A stretch of DNA of 64,000 nt from Paramecium pentaurelia (GCA_905183005.1 CAJJDO010000016.1:503949-567948), one strand, 5' to 3'. Counted from the first letter of the stretch, positions 1-12,008 are shown. Translations and numbers: made by a program. Notes: generated from the letters alone by a model not told the origin.

Positions 1-373
1 TAATTATAATAAGTTATTCTCATACTTTCGAGAGATTAAGCAATTTCCTAAAAGTCAATTGCTTATAAAGTCATTATAATATCATCTTTTGTTACTTATA
101 TTCTTTTTTTTTTCATTTTTTTTCTTTCTAGTGTCTTCTTTCATCACTGTTATCCTGTAATTATTAATTTTTTTGATACATATGACTCAAATAAAATACG
201 AAAAGACTTAAACATCTATTAAATTTATCTCGAAATGCTTTTTATGTTGTTATATTATCATCAAGTACCTTTTTGATAAACTCACCGATTTATTTTTATT
301 AAAATAAAGGAAAATTAGAAATTTCATTATCATCTTCTATTACTTATAAATTATCTAAAATTTCTTCATCCAT
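1..373 (-). CDS. POLE3: Histone-fold subunit, POLE3/Dpb4-like (3' end cut off)
   Basis: Partial gene running off the left edge. From the ATG at 373 the product reads MDEEILDNL, an acidic linker, then IGEFIKKVLDDNITTQKAF and LSLFVFYLSHMY. A lysine-rich stretch follows, then VTKDDIIMTLQAIDFQEIA. This order matches the histone fold of DNA polymerase epsilon subunit 3 (POLE3/Dpb4/CHRAC17): a basic alpha1 region, a long alpha2 ending in F-V-x-Y-L, and a final helix of the kind seen in LNASDVLSAM of the human protein. One 20-nt intron (GTGATG...CACTAG) is needed to keep the frame. The family pairs with POLE4/CHRAC15 in DNA polymerase epsilon and in chromatin remodelling complexes. The assignment rests on pattern similarity recalled by eye; another NF-YB-type subunit is possible. 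Confidence 0.65.
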
Positions 374-489
374 TAGAATAAAAAAAATAAATAAAATAGA
401 TTATTCAATAATTAATATTATTAATTTGTTATTTGATTGTCTCACTTGTCTAAGTAAAGTTATTAAGATCATATCCATTAAATTATGCT

Positions 490-2044
490 TCAGATTAATA
501 AATTAATACTTTATATTGAATTTCTTCTGAGCATTAGAGCATTTTGTTAGATTAACTCTCCATTCTCTTCATTTTCAATGGATATTTATCTAGCATCAAA
601 ATTATCTTCAGATTGCTACAAAATCAATTTATAGTTTCTTTACATGAGGAATAAAAGGAGCCTTTAACTCTTTATTATACAGTTTTTGCCATGGAAAATT
701 TTTGAACCATGAATGCTGTCTTAATTCTTAAGCTCCATTAAATCCTAAACGATTAGAAGGTTTCCTTTAAATAAGCTATATTATATTAGGATTCTTACAC
801 GATTAATGAAGTCAGCTGATTCTAAAGACCAATTTTCAGGGATTTCTGATCTTTTTATTTAAACTTACTTAGCTAAAATCTAATCTCTGATTTCTTTTCT
901 AGATCTTCCTGTATATGGTCTCTAAATATTTAAAAATATTAATTATTTACTTTTCCTAACATAAATTCATATCCAATAACACCAAGAGCAAAGTAATCAA
1001 CAGAAAATGAATGATTCTATCGACACATCACCTCAGGTGCCATATAACCAGGCGTACCACTTGTATCTTAAGCATTATCAGGTCTAAGTACTCTAGCAAT
1101 GCCCAAATCTGTAATTCTAATATAACCTATTTATATTATAAAGATTTACCCTTTTTATCAAGTACTAAATTTTCAGGTTTAATATCCCTATGAAGAATAT
1201 TTTAGGAATGCATGTATTCTAATCCTAAAAATATGCAAGCCATAAAAAATCCTCTTTATTATAACAAATTATATACTTGTTTAATCTTCACTAAATCTAC
1301 GCATTCTTCCAATGTGATATCTTAAATCCCCTCCCTACATATAATCTAAAGCTAAAAATAAATTTTCTCTATCTTAAAATGCATAATAGATATTAACCAA
1401 ATAGCTTTAATTAATGAATAATACAATACGGATGTTTGAGGTTACTCAAAATGTTCTTTTCATTCATAACTGAATTAACACTTTTTTTTGCAATAATTCT
1501 CATAATAATAAATTAAAATATTACAATGCTTTTGACATTTCTTTAAGAGCATAGGTTTAACCAGTCTTTTTTTATTCTACTTTCCAAACTTTGCCAAATC
1601 CACCAACACCAATTACATAAAGAAAATTAAACATATTTCTTTAAATTTAAAGATCATTAGTAAAATAGTTATTTTATTATTGTAATTTTTATTGATGTTA
1701 AGTAATTTGTTTATCTTATTCTTCATCTTCTTTTTTAAACATCAAATAATTCAAAAATGAAGTCTATTATGTTTATTTTGTCTTAGATATAGAAGATTTT
1801 TTTGAATGATTTGCAGATGTGGATTAACTTGATTAAACTGAAAATTTCTGCATTCCATGAAATAATGGTGAAGGGGAATGATCATTTTAGTTAATCCTAC
1901 TCCAATTAAACTGTTAGAAAAATACCGATTATTATGAATTATCTATGTTTCCTGATTCCCTTAATTAATTGCTAATTTTTCTTCTCTTTTTCCTTAACCT
2001 GAATCCTATCTAGAATGAGGTATTCTATAATTCAAACCATACAT
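490..2044 (-). CDS. AGC-type serine/threonine protein kinase (YANK/STK32-like)
   Basis: Full kinase domain on the minus strand. The glycine loop reads GVGGFGKVWKVE (about 1570-1610), the catalytic loop HRDIKPENLVLD (about 1150-1200), then TDLGIARVL in place of the usual DFG, and SGTPGYMAPEVM. The C-lobe ends with QRKPSNRLGFNGAQEL and a hydrophobic segment WFKNFPWQKLYNKELKAPF. An arginine-anchored RLG motif followed by this kind of tail is typical of AGC kinases. The DLG and the Y-M-A-P-E wording recall the YANK/STK32 group. An N-terminal extension of about 130 residues is rich in Ser and Gln and lacks a recognised domain. Several 23-28 nt introns are needed. The start at 2044 needs a 32-nt intron just inside and is uncertain. 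The stop is the TGA at 490-492. Confidence 0.85.
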
Positions 2045-2146
2045 AACAATTATTTAAATATTTTATATAGTAAATTTATAATAATTATAAAAAGAATTCA
2101 TTATTCAAATAATTGACTTATTATTATTATCACTATAATTTTATTA

Positions 2147-3313
2147 ATGAATCGAGAACTTGAGGAAACTTCTTAAAACCAAGAAAATAAAAATTCAAAA
2201 GAAGAAGATGAAAAGAAGTTCAAATTACTTAAACAGCATTTTAGAGCTTAATTCAAAGAATCATATAAATATATAGGTAAAGTAATAAATAAGTATATTA
2301 GGTTTTAATTTACTATTCAGTTTTGGAAAGTATTTAGTTTGCTTTTATAGTTTGTAATAACGTGATTAACAATGTGATGTTAATCCATTATTTGTTTGGT
2401 TGACTATAGTTGGTATGTATGAATTTTTCAATTCAATCAGGTATTTTATTCCATAAATGTTCTAGGTATTTGGCTGTGCTCTATTCATTATAAATGAATT
2501 CCAAAGATATCTTTTTATTGGTCATGGCAGAAATGTTGACAAAAGATTCAAATGAATAAATGAATCTTTAAGGAATGGAAGAAAAGAATAAGTAAAAAAA
2601 TAATTCTAAATTAAAACTTTAGACGAAACCAAATTAAAACTCTGATCAAAATGAAATTATCAACAAGAGACATAAGAGAAGAAGAATTAATAGCTGAACC
2701 CCCATTTACTCAATATGAAATTATACATTAAGCTGAAGCATTAAATAAATACACTCGTCTTATGAAAGTCTACAATTAATTCATTTTCTACCTTATTTTT
2801 ACAGGAGGTAACATAGCTTACTTCTAATCAGATTCAAATGATTGTGATGATAGTAACTATTTTAATTAATTTTATACTAGGTTTAAATAATGTTACTTTT
2901 GTACTATTATTGATAGGGTATTTGTTTTCTGCATTTCTGATTATTGGATTTGGATTAGCCATTATATCTATGGCATTATATATGCCTATTATACTCTTCC
3001 TATTTATATTTAAAACTATAGGTAAAATTTATAAGAGAATTCAAACTAAAGTAATTATTCTTATTATATTTTTAGAGTAAATTCAAAAAGATGAATAAGT
3101 TTGAATTCAAAAATGCTCCTGAATTCTCCTCCATTTAATAATAATGCAATATTTGTATGTGTGATTATGAAGATAATGATTTAATTGTATAATTGCCTTG
3201 CAGTATTAAGTAAATTCTTAATATTAAATTATAGACATCATTTCCATGATCATTGTCTTCAATAATGGGTTATAATAAAATAATAATGCCCTGTTTGTCG
3301 TAAATTAATTTGA
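2147..3313 (+). CDS. Membrane-anchored RING-H2 E3 ubiquitin ligase
   Basis: Opens with MNRELEETSQNQEN, an acidic Gln-rich N-terminus, then several hydrophobic segments. The best visible one spans about 2838-3030 (LINFILGLNNVTFVLLLIGYL and GLAIISMALYMPIILFLFIF, listed as separate pieces). The C-terminus is a RING-H2 finger: CNICMCDYEDND, then HHFHDHCLQQW and CPVCRKLI, ending at TGA 3311-3313. The finger is interrupted by an intron (GTAAATTCTT...TTATAG, about 3209-3233). Such proteins are ubiquitin ligases of internal membranes: the finger faces the cytosol and recruits an E2. The middle exons were not all resolved, so the number of membrane passes is uncertain (probably four). No substrate can be inferred. 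Confidence 0.8.
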
Positions 3314-3368
3314 AAATATATTTACACATCTATAATTTAAACTATAAAATAAAGAAGTTTCATATTAT

Positions 3369-3662
3369 TCATTTCCAAACCACTATAGTGATTTATCCCT
3401 TTATTGCCTACAAATAATATCCTTCTTCATGTGTAACAAAAATTCCAAAATTTTTCCCAACAACACAATGCCAAGGACCTGTATATCTTTTATCCAATCT
3501 ATTATTTGTAATAAATATTTACTCTCTCTTAATGTAATATGCAATATCTCTTTCATTACTATGTTTTTTAAGGTTTTCAAGAATTATATATTGAGCATCT
3601 TTTAATAAATCACTTGACATGTCACATAATTTAACATTTATTTATTAGGCTGTGTCTGCCAT
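3369..3662 (-). CDS. DYNLL: Dynein light chain LC8-type
   Basis: Intron-free frame of 97 residues from ATG 3660-3662 to TGA 3369-3371. It has the LC8 signature: an N-terminal segment with DMSSDLLKDAQYI, then DIAYYIKREQ, then a block reading TGPWHCVVGKNFG followed by VTHEEG. That block corresponds to the W-H-C-I-V-G-R-N-F-G beta strand of LC8 that forms the homodimer and the target-binding groove. LC8 dimerises many partners and is a subunit of cytoplasmic and axonemal dyneins. The C-terminus is slightly longer and more divergent (ends VVWK) than the usual LFKSG. Ciliates carry several LC8 copies, so the exact paralogue is open. Confidence 0.93.
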
Positions 3663-3715
3663 CTAAATCTAATAATTTATATTAAAAATATATTATATTA
3701 ATTATTAACTGCCAC

Positions 3716-4222
3716 ATGAAACCCAATGACCTACTCCAAGAATTTACTGATTTTAGACGAAAACTAAAAGCTGATATTTAAAAAACTGAATTTTCTAAAA
3801 GTCCATCAAAAAATTATACTAAAACATAGAGTTCACCTTAAAAGCCAAATTCAGGTTTCAAATAAAAAATTAATTTCTCAAAACATAGAAGTCAATTACA
3901 GGAGAGATGTAATACAATTTCATCAACATAAAATTAAAACTATTATTCATAGATTTACAATCCTTAATTCTAATGTATAACACATGAAAAATTTAATTCT
4001 CAGCAACAAAATATGTAATCACTAAAATCATCCAAATTTACTAATAAGAAAAAATAGAATATAACTGATAGAATATTGAGTTACACATAATTAAATAATT
4101 TTTGCTTTACACTTTAATAGATTTAAGATGAAGATATTAAAGAATTACCAAATGAATATAAACAGCTTTTAATATAATTAGCATAATTAATATAGGAAAA
4201 AATTGGAGTAAATGATTTCTGA
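3716..4222 (+). CDS. Hypothetical protein, Ser/Gln/Lys-rich
   Basis: Uninterrupted frame of 168 residues (ATG 3716, TGA 4220-4222) with TAA and TAG read as Gln. It starts 53 bp from the divergent start of the LC8 gene, so the two probably share a promoter region. The first 120 residues are low-complexity and polar (many Ser, Gln, Lys, Asn). The C-terminal 40 residues are predicted helical, with acidic and hydrophobic spacing (ELPNEYKQLLIQLAQLIQEK). I do not recognise a family. Frame length, Gln use of TAA/TAG and packing between neighbours support a real gene. Confidence 0.6.
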
Positions 4223-4306
4223 ATGAAATATTGGTTACTAACACTATTTGACCATATATTATATAAATACTTGAATATAAAGATTAAACAAGTTTATATG
4301 TAAAAA

Positions 4307-4720
4307 TCATTGTTCATGCAATTAATCTTAGCATTTTTGATTAAATTACTTGAATGTATCGATTTTGTTTACATCATAAAAAGGTGACTCTAAAAGGATT
4401 TCATTTATATTCTCTTTATTTTCTTCTTCCATTTTTATCGATTTACTTATTTATAAATTGTGTTTTTAAGCAAGATTAATTTATGAATGAGCTTCTACTG
4501 TGTCTTATTGTTTAAAATCAAAACTCTTTTCATCAATTAGAGGAAATCTAAATTTTATTTTTTAATCTTTAAAAGCAAATATTGCACTTTTATTATAAGG
4601 TGTGTTCTTGTATCCATACTTTTAAACATGATTAATTTATTTTTATTTTTCTTTAGAACATTCAATAGATGATTATTATTAAACTCTATGAAACTCTAAT
4701 TCCATTTAATTCGAAGTCAT
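4307..4720 (-). CDS. Hypothetical protein
   Basis: Frame of 137 residues from ATG 4718-4720 to TGA 4307-4309 with no intron. A Gln- and Lys-rich N-terminus leads to a more ordered block, YGYKNTPYNKSAIFAFKD then KFRFPLIDEKSFDF. The second half is acidic and helical (KMEEENKENINEILLE). No recognised domain. It lies tail-to-tail with the hypothetical gene ending at 4222, 84 bp away. Two other frames across the same bases are also fairly open, but this one has by far the most protein-like composition. Confidence 0.55.
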
Positions 4721-5012
4721 ATTTTTATAATAAAATTATTTATTTAAATGTTGAAAAATATTAATCTTAAATGAATATTATTTTTATTCTAAATAATTTA
4801 ATATCTATTATGTTTGCTCAATTTTTAAATTATATGAAGAAAAAAAACAAAAATATTTCTAAATTATTATCATTAGAAATATAAAATTATAAAACAATTG
4901 ATCTAAATCAAAATTCAAATGTAGAATAGATATTCATTAACATAAAGATCAAATCAATAGTAAAATACAATTTATTTTATTTGTTTTCTATATTAATCAA
5001 TATTAATATAAA

Positions 5013-6115
5013 ATGTAATCATAAGAAAATTGGTTAGATAACTCTATAGAACCATTTCAAAAGTTTTAATAAGTAAAATTTAGATTAATCTTAAGGCACA
5101 TTCTAATTCGATTGAATGTTTGTAATTTAATCCTTCAAATCAATCAGAATTGGCTACAGGTTCTCATGATAAATTAATTAAAATTTGGGATGTTACAAAG
5201 TAAAAAGAAACAGCTAAATTTTCAGGACATAAGTATTAATAATTTATTTCTTTATAGAGAAGGAATTTGGTCACTTAGTTATTCACTTGATGGAAAATAA
5301 ATTTTTAGCGGATCTCCTGATAAATCAATTTTAGTATGGGATGCTAAAAGTGGAAAGAATGTTTAAGCTTTAAAAGAACATAAAAATAGAGTATGATATC
5401 AATTAAATAATTAGATATACTGGATACAAGTGAGTGATAATGGATTATATCTAGCAAGTGGAGGATAAGATGGGCATTTAATACTTTGGGATTTACGTAA
5501 GTTGAAACTTATTAAAGACCTTTAAAGTAATCTAATCTATATTAAATTATAGTATCCATGGATATTGTTTACAATATAAATTTCAGTCAATAAAGTAAAT
5601 ATTTTTTCACTGGAGACTCAATGGGAGTTATCAAAGCTTATGATAGTTAAAAAATTGAAGAAATTTCTAATACAAAACCTGCATAAAAGAATAAATGTTA
5701 TGCAATTTAGTCATTAAAAATGTCAGAAGATAACTATAAATTATTTGTAGCATCAAAGGTATATTATTATAATATTTTACAAGAATTAAAGTATTAGTGA
5801 GTATAATTTTGATGGTAAAAAAAAGGAATTAACTAAAATTAACTAATCTGCAGTTCATTGTGATAGTGTATGAAAATTTTATTATAAAAATAGGTTCATT
5901 GTATAAATTTTGATAAAGATAAAAGTAGATTTGGTACTGGAGCAAGAGATGGAGCTGCAAGGATTTGGTAAACTGAAAGGAAAGGAGTAATTTATACTCC
6001 CTTGTATAATTTGATTGGTCATAAATAGAGAGTTACAGCAATTGAATTTCATGGAACTGGGAAAATTATTGCTACTTGCAGTTGGGATTAAAATATCCAT
6101 TTATATAAAATATGA
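5013..6115 (+). CDS. WD40-repeat protein
   Basis: Seven-bladed type WD40 protein. The repeats are clear: ELATGSHDKLIKIWDV, IFSGSPDKSILVWDA, LASGGQDGHLILWDL, and a last repeat ending in WDQNIHLYKI before TGA 6113-6115. The start at 5013 (MQSQENWLDNS) is joined to the first repeat only if a 23-nt intron ending in AAG is removed at about 5074-5096. At least three more short introns interrupt the repeats (for example about 5238-5262). The order of repeats (His-Ser...Asn-x-I-x-C-L near the N-terminus) resembles Ski8/WDR61, the PAF1- and SKI-complex subunit, but I cannot separate that from other WD40 families by eye. Confidence 0.82.
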
Positions 6116-6713
6116 ACATATTTAAAGAGCATTTTGTTCTATTTAATTAATTATAAATTTAATAATAATACTATGTCGAACATAATTTGTCATCTAAATT
6201 TGTAGGAAAAATGAACTTCTTAAAAATATACTTGAGATCAATTAAATTCTTAAAATGTTGATGAAATGACTAGAAATTGAAATTAAATTTAAGAATATCT
6301 AAAAATACAGATGTTTAAGAGTGTTATTAATTTATATAAACAACAATGTTATGAAGGTTAATGATTAATATATATTGAAAATTAATTTAATTGCTATATA
6401 TATATTTACTTTTATTTATACTCTCATCTGATTGTATACAAATGATCTGTTTAAATGTTATGGAAGATAATTGAAAAAATATATAATTCTGATTATAATA
6501 TATATTTATAATTTTGATATCTTCATCAATTTTAAATAACATTTAAATATATGATGGGGTATTCAAAAGAATTGAATATAAGATAATTATTTGGATGATA
6601 GTTATTAAACGTATAATAGTAACAATAAGTTTCTAATTTTCAGTCATATATAAGCTAATTAAAGCTAGGAATTATAAAAAATAATTAATTTTATTCAAAA
6701 AAAATAGCTGAGA
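6116..6713. other. Non-coding stretch, no gene recognised
   Basis: About 600 bp between two plus-strand genes, extremely A+T-rich with AT dinucleotide runs (6390-6410, 6480-6520). One frame starting at ATG 6172 is Gln-rich and looks protein-like for about 60 codons but contains three TGA codons that no plausible short intron removes. I do not call a gene here. Confidence 0.5.
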
Positions 6714-8333
6714 ATGAGTTACCAACTTTAACCAAAGCCTCTCTAATTATGTAATTATATGCAATTAATTTTTATAGTTTATTATTTACCTTACATTCAT
6801 CAACTAGCTATACCAATGGTACCTTAATATCCAATCTGCAATTTTCCATAATAAGTGAGTCCAATTTACTACCCAGTAATTCCAGGAACGTCATAAGATA
6901 ATTGTATTGTTATAGAAGATGATAATGTAAGCTAATCATCTATAATTTCATAGTAGATTCAGCACCCACTGAACTAAATTCACTCTATGATGATACAAAC
7001 ATAAACCAATAGAGAATCAAATTTTCTATAAGAGGATGTTATGCAATAGGAACAACTAGTATAAAAAATAACTCATTAAAATAACAATTTGAATGAAAAT
7101 CAACCTCACATTCGTATTACTGTCTATAAATAACATTCAAGTTAAACTGACTAAGAATTTATCCTTCAAAATGATAGGTAATAAATTATATCATAATTTA
7201 GAATATTGGGGTCTAATTATAAAAAAGAAATAATTATTGGCAGAAAAAAACAGTAAGAAGACAATCAAGAAAATTGTGATATTTGTATTTACTCTTATAA
7301 TTTATTTAAGATTTACCACATGGTGATAAGAATGTTGAAAAAGTTCACTGTAAAATTTTAACTGATAAAGGATTCGCCTTCTCTAATACTCTTACTAAAC
7401 CTCTATTACTTTTCTTCTCTATTATTAAAAATAATCCACATGCATCAAAACTACCTTTTTCAGTTATTAAGCATATATATTCTTTTATCAAGTAATTCTA
7501 AATATAATTATTAGAAATAAACCTTAATTTTATATTAGTGATAATGGAACCAGAAATGGTACTTTTATGAAAATAAAAAAGGACAAAATAAGAATTATTG
7601 AATAAGAAAATACTTATTTAATAGGAGCTGATACATTTTTCCATGTTTTGGAGATGAAATCATAGCCAAAACAAAATAAATCAAAGAAAGTTAAAGATCT
7701 AAACTTTTTCTATAATGCTCTTGCTAAAGAACATATAAGAAAAGGAGCTAAGATTCATGGATTAACAATTGAAGAAACTGAAATGTTCAATATTACTCTT
7801 AATGAAATAAAAACAACAAAATAAAAATAAAGAACTTCATAAAAATTAAGTCAATATGATAGACCCTATTTAAAAATAACATTCGATAATTAAGCAATAC
7901 ATTAAATATAAACTCATATTTTTATTGCTAACTACAATTAAGAATCTGTATATAAAATTGGTAGATCCCAAGAATGTGACGTATTAGTTAATATTAATAC
8001 TGTTTCAAGAAGACAAGCTTAAATTATTTATAAAAATAATGAGTATATTTTATAAACTATTTTAAGATGGTTCATTCATGATGGAGAAGGATTAAGAGAG
8101 TCAGCCAATGGAACTTGGTAATCACTTCAAAGCCTTTCTTAAAGAAATCATGATAAGAAATAATAGTAAAGCAGACCTTAACTAATTGAAGATTAAATGG
8201 AAATTAAAATAAGTGAAAACATCATCAAATTTGATTTTTTGAATTTTGGTGTAACAAAGAAGTAATTAATAATATTAATTATAGGCGCAAACTTAATAAA
8301 GCTTTAATTCAAGATCTACTAAATATAAAGTGA
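6714..8333 (+). CDS. Protein with two FHA domains
   Basis: Opens MSYQLQPKPL with two early introns of 27 nt each (about 6754-6780 and 6929-6955). A Ser/Gln-rich linker leads to the first FHA domain: IIIGRKKQ, then DLPHGDKNVEKVHCKI, and later SDNGTRNGTFMKIK. A second FHA follows: YKIGRSQECDVLVN, then TVSRRQAQI. The G-R, S/H and N-G-T positions are those that contact phosphothreonine in FHA domains. The end is reached by a 23-nt intron (GTAATTAATA...TATAG) giving RKLNKALIQDLLNIK and TGA 8331-8333. FHA proteins read phosphothreonine in DNA-damage, cell-cycle or ciliary scaffolds. No kinase or RING domain is visible, so the role stays open. Confidence 0.8.
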
Positions 8334-8422
8334 ACAATATAAAGAATATATTTTTATTTCAATTTTTCAAAAAGCTTGATCACATTATTTAAGATGTCAA
8401 ACATCTGTAAATAATTGTCTCT

Positions 8423-8716
8423 TCATTTTATATATTTATCAGACTCTATCTTCAATTTTTTTTTGGTATTCTTAATACACTTTTATATCATTATTGGTAA
8501 TACTTAATTAAGTTGCTTAACATTATAAAATTAATAAATCTCTAATGTATTTCTATATATAAATATCATATACAATAATTCATCTTCCTAAGTTTCTTTA
8601 GTTATTTATATAACAAATTGACATTCATTAATACACTTAAAATCTTATCAAATTTAAAATTAAAAACTAATAATAAAATTAAAGGAATAAAGATGATTAT
8701 AAGAAAATTGATTCAT
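8423..8716 (-). CDS. Small hypothetical protein (82 aa)
   Basis: Two introns (24 nt ending GATAAG and 21 nt ending TATATAG) join ATG 8714-8716 to TGA 8423-8425 in one frame of 83 codons including the stop. The product has FKCINECQFVIQITKE, then ETQEDELL, NTLEIYQFYNV and a basic tail. It starts 45 bp downstream of the ARPC3 stop on the same strand. The Cys-x3-Cys pair recalls small TIM chaperones but the second pair is missing, so I make no family claim. It also lies opposite the tail of the FHA gene, with 90 bp between the two stops. Confidence 0.5.
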
Positions 8717-8761
8717 AAATATTTCAATTTGATCAATTCTATATATTAATGCAAATTCAAT

Positions 8762-9355
8762 TCATAATCCTGTATAACTCAATCCCATAAACTTTCTTTT
8801 TGCTATTCCAGTCCAAAACTTAGCTTCAAATGTTCTTTTACCATCTTTATAGAACCTTAAAATCTTTATCCAAAAATTACTTTGCTATTATTTCTTTTGC
8901 AAGAATATCTTTAAGTCCCTTCAAATATCCTTATATTTTATCAGTTTCTCCTGGTGTTTCTTTAAGAAGACCACCAAGAAAGTTTTTTTTATCTCCACTT
9001 CTTGTAGGAATAGCTTCTCTTGCAATTTCATCAAGCTTTTTAGCAGCAGCTTATTAATCTTAATCATTCTCTATAGTTTTTATCATATGTGCAGAGACAA
9101 CCCATAAGTAGATTAATAAAATATCAGAAGGTCCTATAAATTATTTTAATTTATAACCTTCATAATTGTAATTTTTGAAGAATGTCATCAACCTGAAATA
9201 TTCTAAAGATTCCAAGACAATTCCTTTTTAAGATATTTAATCATCAAAATAGGCTAAGCCACACAATGTTTTATCACTCTTTAATTTTGCATGACAGACC
9301 TCAATATTAAATTATGCATTACAGATGGATCTATTGTGACTATTGTTTATTGCAT
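8762..9355 (-). CDS. ARPC3: Arp2/3 complex subunit 3 (p21-Arc)
   Basis: Product of 181 residues after removal of two introns (23 nt at about 9300-9322, ending GAG; 25 nt at about 8848-8872, ending AAG). N-terminus MQQTIVTIDPSVCHAK, then CGLAYFDDQ, LEYFRLMTFFKNYNYEG, a helix with WVVSAHMIKTIE, and the C-terminal block QGYLKGLKDILAKEI followed by FWTGIAKRKFMGLS. This follows human ARPC3, where FFKNYE, AYLQQLRQETG and WWTCFVKRQFMNKSL occupy the same places. ARPC3 is part of the seven-subunit Arp2/3 complex that nucleates branched actin. ARPC1 is encoded 5 kb away at 14141. Length matches the family (about 178). Confidence 0.9.
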
Positions 9356-9394
9356 CTATAAATAATAGATTAATATAATAATATATAAAAAAAA

Positions 9395-11294
9395 TCAAAG
9401 TTTTTTATTCTTTAGCATTTTAACAAATTCTTCATAAGATATTTATCCATCTCCATTATTATCACAATCAGTTAGTATCTAATTCCAAACATCATCACCC
9501 AAATCTCCCATAATTGCTTCTAATTCCTATTTGGAAATAAAACCATCTCCATTCTATATTATGAATATAATTAACTTAATCAAAGATCTTAAATGCTTAT
9601 TCAACTCTTTAAACTGATAATAATTTCTCTTGATTCATAGCAGCCATGCAAAATTCTGAAAAATCAATCTAACCTGATCTATTTATGTCAATCATCTATA
9701 AGATTCTTTCAACCTCATCTTCTGCCAATTTTGAATCTGTTTATATTTGAATATATCCTTTCAATAATTCATCTTTGGATAAAAAACCATCATTATTTTC
9801 ATCTAATCTTTGAAATTCCTCTTATAAATCTTATAATTCTTTTTAAGTAGACATTTATGTAATCATATATGACATTAAAGCTTACTTTAAGATGGTTTCT
9901 GCCTATCAATAAATCATCCTTAAAGATACTTAAAATTATCTTAAATTATTTAGAACTTTTTTGTTGATTTATGTTGATGGGGCATACTTAATAAGCCAAG
10001 GATCTTCTAAAGCTTATTTAGCAGATAACCTTTTATTTGGATCCATTCTAAGTAATTTTGTAATAAACTCTTTTGCTTCTTTAGAAACTGTATCCCAATC
10101 CTCAGCTACATTAATTACTATATTTAATTTACGATCAAAAGTAAATTTGCCTAATTTAACTCTTTCTAATATTTGATTCTCAGTTTTCCCCACAAATGGT
10201 GGATATCCACATAATAAAATATACAAGATTACTCCACAAGACCAAATGTCACATTTTTCAGTATAAGAATGTCCAAGAACTTCAGGTGCTATATAATATG
10301 GCTATAAATATGATGATTTTTTGAAATACTGTTCCTAGCCTTTTGCTCATCACTTTTTAATTGTCAAATTTTCGAGATGTTCCAAAATCAATTACTTTGA
10401 GTTAAGATTATGGATCTTCACTTATAAATATAATATTTTCTGGTTTCAAATCTCTATGTACAATATTTTATTCATGACAATATAATGTGGCCAATAAAAT
10501 TTATCGAATATAATCTGCTGCAATACTCTCACTAAATGAAGACATCTTTTTTATCCTATCAAATAGCTCTCCTCCTGATAAATATCTATATATTATAATA
10601 AAATTACTCAGTTACTAAATAATAATTATTCTCATCTTAATATAATTCAAATAATTTAACAATATGAGGATGATCTAAGTTTTTTAAAATATTCATTTCC
10701 GAAAATAATCTTTATTCTTCTTCTTTAATTATTGAACTCTTTTTTATTTATTTTATTGCTCTAATCAACCCAGTAGTTTTATGAGTCACCTTCCATACCT
10801 TACCAAAAGCACCTTAACCTAAAACTTTACCAAAATTGTAATGTAATCCTATTGAGCCTTCCTTTTATTTCACAAATATATCAAACCCCAATTTTATTAT
10901 TTTTTTAGATTTTGAATCTGCCTCCAAACTCCCTTTCATTACCTCACCTTTATCTAAATAATAGTAACTCATTTCTACTTTGTTCATTTGTCTTTTTTTG
11001 TGATTAAATAATCTCTGAATTTCTAGGTAATTCTTCTTTGAAAGGTATAGGTTATTTTTATTCAGGTTCATTATGAGGTTCACTTTCTAAAACATATTCA
11101 CATTATTTATTCTCAACTTAAACTGGAATTTCTTCAACTTATGATTTTTTGCTTCCTTATTAGGAAAGTGAGACTTTTTATTCTGGAGGCTTTGTGGCAT
11201 CAGGATTAGGCGAGGTATCTAACTCATCTACAATGCTATTGAAAAGATAACCTTTTTATAATCTTGAGTCATCTCGACAACAGACACTACCCAT
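9395..11294 (-). CDS. Calcium-dependent protein kinase (CDPK) with four EF-hands
   Basis: Starts MGSVCCRD, a textbook site for N-myristoylation at Gly2 and palmitoylation at Cys5/6, so membrane anchoring is likely. After about 120 polar residues comes the kinase domain: IVHRDLKPENI, VIDFGTSR, YYIAPEVLGHSY and MYILLCGYPPFVGKTE. The C-terminus carries four EF-hands. Loop motifs seen include NGDGFISKQELEAI, IDINRSGQIDFSEF, LDENNDGFLSKDEL and DCDNNGDGQISYEEF. The last reads on to FVKMLKNKKL and TGA 9395-9397. This architecture (kinase, autoinhibitory junction, calmodulin-like domain) defines the CDPKs of plants and alveolates. In ciliates they couple Ca2+ signals to ciliary and secretory responses. 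The 40-bp gap to ARPC3 means its terminator lies in a very short spacer. Confidence 0.95.
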
Positions 11295-12008
11295 TATAAA
11301 TGAATATTTTCAATCGAATGATAAAATAAAAATATATATTTTTAACTCAAAAAAATAATAATCTTCTTAGATTAGGATACTTAAAATTTAATGGTTAAAT
11401 AATAAATCAATGAATTGAATTTTGTTGATACCTTTTACTTTAAAATAATATATTAAAAACAATCAAATTACATAAAATTTGGCTATGATATAATATAAAA
11501 ATCTTATTAGACTATTTTTAGATATTTTTTGAGGAAACATATTTTAAAGATTTATTTCAAAATAACATAATAATCTACTTTATCTAGCTTGCTATTAATA
11601 ATATTATTTATAAATACATCCAGTAAAAATATATATAACATAAATCAAGACATTTTTTAATTTATTTTTCTTAAATAATTTAAAAGTTCTCTCTTTTTTT
11701 ATTTCTTTAAAATTATGAAATTAATCATTTCAGATTACTTATTTATAAGTTTTTTTTATTTTTGATCCATTATAAAATTAGTTTAAAGTATATTATTATT
11801 ATGTTAATCTTTTTGTAATCAAATTTGACAATAAAATTTAGTTATTAAGTTTCAATAATCCATAAATTAATCTTATATTATTGGGTTTTATATATACTTA
11901 TCAAATTGAAAACTAAAAATAAATAAAAAATCTAATTTAAAATGATAAAATCAGAATTGAAACTTTTGTTAAGTAACAATAAACAAATAAAAAAATCATT
12001 GTAATTTA
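11295..12008. other. Intergenic, no gene recognised
   Basis: About 710 bp upstream of the CDPK start and downstream of the stop of the next minus-strand gene. It is nearly pure A+T with long T and A runs. No frame longer than about 30 codons has protein-like composition on either strand. The half nearest 11294 should hold the CDPK promoter. Confidence 0.6.

Noticed and set aside
6172..6363. Gln-rich frame with three internal TGA codons that looked like a small gene with UGA read as sense
   Set aside because: Sixty codons in this base composition give such frames by chance, no family was recognised, and no intron set of normal length removes all three TGAs.
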